From Cyanobacteria bacterium RI_101 (lineage in GTDB: Bacteria > Cyanobacteriota > Cyanobacteriia > Cyanobacteriales > Microcystaceae): a stretch of 64,000 nt of DNA. Each line of letters begins with the position of its first letter. Within the stretch, counting starts at the first letter, position 1. The notes beneath the pieces were generated by a model. The model was not told where the DNA came from. It did not search any database and was given only the letters and a program-made list of their open reading frames with translations. This document shows positions 61,094-64,000 of the stretch, one piece after another. Where the stretch lies: NCBI GenBank assembly GCA_016471375.1, contig WGLZ01000054.1, forward strand, positions 1-64,000, in the 5' to 3' direction. Made by a program: the position numbers and the translations under genes.

Positions 61094-64000
61094 ATGACCC
61101 TGGTTTCCCTGCTCCGTCACCTCGAACAGTCCCCCCTGACCGGGGAATTAGCGCAAAAGCTGGAAAAACAGCGCGCCTTGGCGCTGAGCGGGATTCCCCG
61201 GCTCCCCAAGGGCTTGATGGCCAGTTTATTGGCCCAGACCCGAGGGCGTCATCTCTTGGCGGTCGCCGCCACCCTAGAGGAAGCGGGGCGCTGGGCGGCC
61301 CAGTTGGAGTTGATGGGCTGGAGCGCCGTCTATCTCTATCCCACCTCCGAGGCCTCGGTCTATAGTCCTTTGGGGCCGGAAACGGAGATGGTCTGGGGGC
61401 AGTTGCAGGTTCTCGGCGCGTTGCTTCAGGCGGAAAACCCGGTGGCGGTGGTGACCACGGAAAAGGGGCTTCAGCGCCATTTGCCCCCCAGGGAAGTCTT
61501 TGCTCAATATCAGTTATCCCTAACAGCGGGTCAGAGTTTAGACAGTCGGGAGTTGGAGGCGACCCTAACCCGTTTAGGCTACGAGCGGGCGACCGCGGTA
61601 GAAACGGAAGGACAGTGGAGCCGCCGGGGGGACGTGGTGGATATTTTCCCGGTGGCGGCGGAGTTGCCGGTACGACTGGAGTGGTTTGGGGACGAGTTGG
61701 AAAAAGCGCGGGAGTTTGACCCCGCCAGTCAGCGCTCTTTGGATTTGATAGATAGTTTGGCGCTGACGCCCGTCAGTTTAGACCGCTTAATCCTCAACGC
61801 CTTGGGGGAAGATTTAACCCCGGCGCCGGATAACGCCTTGCCCTGGCTAGGCCTCGCCTTCCCGGAACCCGCCTCTTTGTTGGATTACCTGCCCGCCGAC
61901 ACCTTAATCGCCCTGGACGAGCCGGAACAGTGCCGGAGCCACGGAGAGCGCCGTTACCAGACGGAGCAGGAAGATTGGCAAGCCTTAGAAAACCCGGACT
62001 TGCCCCCCATCCACCGTTCTTGGGAAGAGATTTGCGGGAACCTCAAAACCCGGTTTTTAACCCTGACCCTCTCGGAATTGCGGGAAGAGGGGGACGGGAG
62101 CGTCAACCTAGAGCGCCGTCCCTTGCCGATTACGCCCCACCAGTACGCCAAATTAGCGGAGATTTTGCGGGGCAAACGAGAAATTTACTCCGGGATTAAT
62201 TTAGCGAATTACAACGCCTGGATCATTTCCGCCCAGCCCAGCCGGACAGTTTCCCTGCTCCAGGAGCACGACTGCCCGGCCCAATTTATTCCCAATCCCA
62301 AGGATTACCCGGCCATCGCCAAATATTTAATCCAAAAAACGGCGGTGGCGCTGAAATATAGCGGCGTGGCGGAGTTAGAGGGCTTTATTCTACCCACCTA
62401 TCGCTTAGTCTTGGTCACTGACCGGGAGATCTTTGGCCAGCACGCCCTGGCGACCCCGGAATTTATCCGCAAACGGCGCCGGGCGGCCTCCCAGGTGGTG
62501 GACCCCAATAAACTTTCCCCCGGCGATTATATTGTCCACAAAAGCCATGGCGTCGGTAAATTTGTCAAGCTGGACAGTCTCGCCACCCGGGAATATTTAG
62601 TCATCCAATACGAAGACGGGTTACTACGAGTGCCCGCCGACAGTCTAGATAGTTTATCCCGCTACCGCCACACCGGAACCCAACCGCCGGTTCTCCATAA
62701 ACTGGGGGGCAAAGTCTGGGAGGCCACGAAGGCGAAGGCCCGCAAGGCCATTAAAAAGCTGGCGGTGGATTTGCTCAACCTCTACGCCCAACGGGCCCAA
62801 CAAACCGGCTACGCCTACCCCGCGGACACCCCCTGGCAGGCGGAGCTAGAGGACTCTTTTCCCTACCTCCCCACCCCCGACCAACTCAAGGCCGTGGAGG
62901 ACGTCAAACAGGACATGGAAAGCGAGCGCCCCATGGATCGTCTAGTCTGCGGCGACGTGGGTTTCGGTAAAACGGAGGTGGCTCTGCGGGCTATTTTTAA
63001 AGCCGTTACCAGCGGTCATAAACAGGTGGCGCTGTTAGCGCCGACCACGGTTTTAACCCAGCAACATTACCACACCCTCAAGGAACGCTTCGCGCCCTAT
63101 CCCATTACAGTGGGCTTGTTGAATCGTTTCCGCACCTCCTCCGAGAAGAAGGATATTTTGGAGCGCCTGACATCGGGAGAATTGGATATCGTGGTGGGCA
63201 CCCAACAGATCCTTAACTCGCGGGTTAAGTTTAAAAATTTGGGTCTGTTAGTCATTGACGAAGAACAGCGCTTTGGGGTCAACCAAAAGGAAAAAATTAA
63301 GACCCTGAAAACCGAAATCGACGTCCTGACCCTAACGGCGACGCCCATTCCCCGCACCCTCTATATGTCCCTCTCCGGCATTCGGGAAATGAGTTTAATC
63401 ACCACCCCGCCCCCCTCCCGTCGGGCCATTCAAACCCATCTCTCCGCTTACAATCCAGAGGCCATTAGAACCGCGATTCGCAACGAGCTAGACCGGGGCG
63501 GCCAGGTCTTCTATGTGGTCAGCCGCATTGAAGGCATCGAAGAAGTCAGCGCCCAACTGCGGGAAATGGTGCCCGGCGCTCGCATCGCCCTCGGTCACGG
63601 CCAGATGGAGGAGTCGGAACTGGAAAGCACCATGCTGGCCTTTAATAACGGCGAGGCGGATATTCTCGTCTGCACCACTATCATTGAAGCGGGGTTGGAT
63701 ATTCCCCGGGTCAACACCATCATTATTGAATCCGCCCAACGTTTCGGCTTAGCGCAACTTTATCAACTGCGGGGCCGGGTGGGGCGCTCCGGCGTTCAGG
63801 CCCACGCCTGGTTGCTCTATCCCAGTAAAGGAGAACTGAGCGAAACCGCCAGGGCCCGGTTGCGCGCCTTACAGGAATTTTCCCAGTTGGGTTCCGGTTA
63901 CCAATTAGCCACTCGGGATATGGAAATCCGCGGGGTGGGAAGTCTCCTCGGCGCCGAGCAGTCGGGGCAAATGGAAGCCATCGGCTACGAACTCTATATG
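61094..64000 (+). CDS. mfd: Transcription-repair coupling factor Mfd (3' end beyond the window)
   Basis: The first 969 codons are open from the ATG at 61094 to the right edge, with no stop. Mfd removes stalled RNA polymerase and recruits UvrA. The N-terminal UvrB-like module, the RNA-polymerase-interaction domain (about 470-535, [20 protein letters not shown]), the helicase motifs [14 protein letters not shown] (about 619-632), DEEQRFG (about 721) and [13 protein letters not shown], and the TRG region ([20 protein letters not shown]) are all intact. The C-terminal D7 domain is not visible. Confidence 0.95.
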   Translation, partial: MTLVSLLRHLEQSPLTGELAQKLEKQRALALSGIPRLPKGLMASLLAQTRGRHLLAVAATLEEAGRWAAQLELMGWSAVYLYPTSEASVYSPLGPETEMVWGQLQVLGALLQAENPVAVVTTEKGLQRHLPPREVFAQYQLSLTAGQSLDSRELEATLTRLGYERATAVETEGQWSRRGDVVDIFPVAAELPVRLEWFGDELEKAREFDPASQRSLDLIDSLALTPVSLDRLILNALGEDLTPAPDNALPWLGLAFPEPASLLDYLPADTLIALDEPEQCRSHGERRYQTEQEDWQALENPDLPPIHRSWEEICGNLKTRFLTLTLSELREEGDGSVNLERRPLPITPHQYAKLAEILRGKREIYSGINLANYNAWIISAQPSRTVSLLQEHDCPAQFIPNPKDYPAIAKYLIQKTAVALKYSGVAELEGFILPTYRLVLVTDREIFGQHALATPEFIRKRRRAASQVVDPNKLSPGDYIVHKSHGVGKFVKLDSLATREYLVIQYEDGLLRVPADSLDSLSRYRHTGTQPPVLHKLGGKVWEATKAKARKAIKKLAVDLLNLYAQRAQQTGYAYPADTPWQAELEDSFPYLPTPDQLKAVEDVKQDMESERPMDRLVCGDVGFGKTEVALRAIFKAVTSGHKQVALLAPTTVLTQQHYHTLKERFAPYPITVGLLNRFRTSSEKKDILERLTSGELDIVVGTQQILNSRVKFKNLGLLVIDEEQRFGVNQKEKIKTLKTEIDVLTLTATPIPRTLYMSLSGIREMSLITTPPPSRRAIQTHLSAYNPEAIRTAIRNELDRGGQVFYVVSRIEGIEEVSAQLREMVPGARIALGHGQMEESELESTMLAFNNGEADILVCTTIIEAGLDIPRVNTIIIESAQRFGLAQLYQLRGRVGRSGVQAHAWLLYPSKGELSETARARLRALQEFSQLGSGYQLATRDMEIRGVGSLLGAEQSGQMEAIGYELYM

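Noticed and set aside
1-64000. CRISPR array
   Set aside because: No regular repeats of 24-40 bases separated by unique spacers were seen, and no cas-like genes.
1-64000. Classical HIP1 octamer GCGATCGC
   Set aside because: By eye no perfect copy was found; the closest are one-base variants near 34245 and 39036.
1-64000. DGR reverse transcriptase or template repeat near the FGE gene
   Set aside because: No RT-like frame and no Asn-rich copy of 2311-2400 was found in the window.

Overview
The window is chromosomal DNA of a cyanobacterium. The evidence is a set of genes typical of, or restricted to, cyanobacteria and plastids: an RpaB-type response regulator, a CO2-uptake-type NdhF, a CCB2/CCB4-like cytochrome b6f assembly factor, Ycf55 (DUF3685), Ycf23 (DUF561), Tic21-like DUF3611, DUF6335, DUF1517, DUF3493 and a pilMNOQ cluster. 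The DNA is moderately GC-rich. It is peppered with the palindrome GGCGCC, and by eye I found no perfect copy of the classical cyanobacterial HIP1 octamer. I cannot name the genus. No rRNA, CRISPR array or intact insertion sequence was found. One tRNA (Arg-CCG) is present.

Layout: 0-2.5 kb holds a two-gene conflict-type cassette, a Trypco1-like small protein followed without a gap by a caspase-like protease fused to a formylglycine-generating-enzyme (FGE/C-type-lectin) domain. The last 25 or so residues of that protein look like the variable repeat of a diversity-generating retroelement. 2.5-7.5 kb is a 1641-residue Calx-beta protein with two glycoside-hydrolase-like modules that are tandem copies. 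7.6-11 kb is housekeeping (rsmG, recA, a Tic21-like protein, a methyltransferase). 11-16.7 kb carries a receiver-Ycf55 protein and a large GAF/LOV/PAS/GGDEF/EAL protein that may read blue light. 16.8-23 kb has tRNA-Arg, a Uma2 nuclease-like protein and the type IV pilus genes pilM-N-O-Q. 23.1-24 kb is a HEPN/MNT toxin-antitoxin pair. 24-29 kb holds an orphan two-partner-secretion transporter and a Ski2-like helicase.

29-33.4 kb groups aroA with three glycosyltransferases. 33.4-39.2 kb is a type I secretion cassette (HlyD adaptor, ABC exporter with cNMP-binding and degenerate C39 domains, parvulin-type isomerase). 39.3-49.3 kb mixes binding proteins, mnmA, a J-domain/pentapeptide protein, birA, ycf23, corA and a Tat-exported FAD/Rieske oxidoreductase. 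49.4-56 kb holds ndhF, an NDP-sugar pyrophosphorylase, small cyanobacterial proteins, cobO, rpaB and the b6f assembly factor. 56-64 kb holds a C-terminal processing protease, DUF1517, a fructosamine-kinase-like protein, bioD, prs and the first 969 codons of mfd.

How they fit together: three surface or secretion systems (type IV pili, type I export, TpsB) lie within 20 kb, together with sugar-nucleotide and glycosyltransferase genes and a c-di-GMP enzyme, which suggests a region rich in cell-surface functions. The most unusual parts are the Trypco1/caspase-FGE cassette with its retroelement-like hypervariable end, the duplicated hydrolase, and the iterated GGCGCC palindrome.
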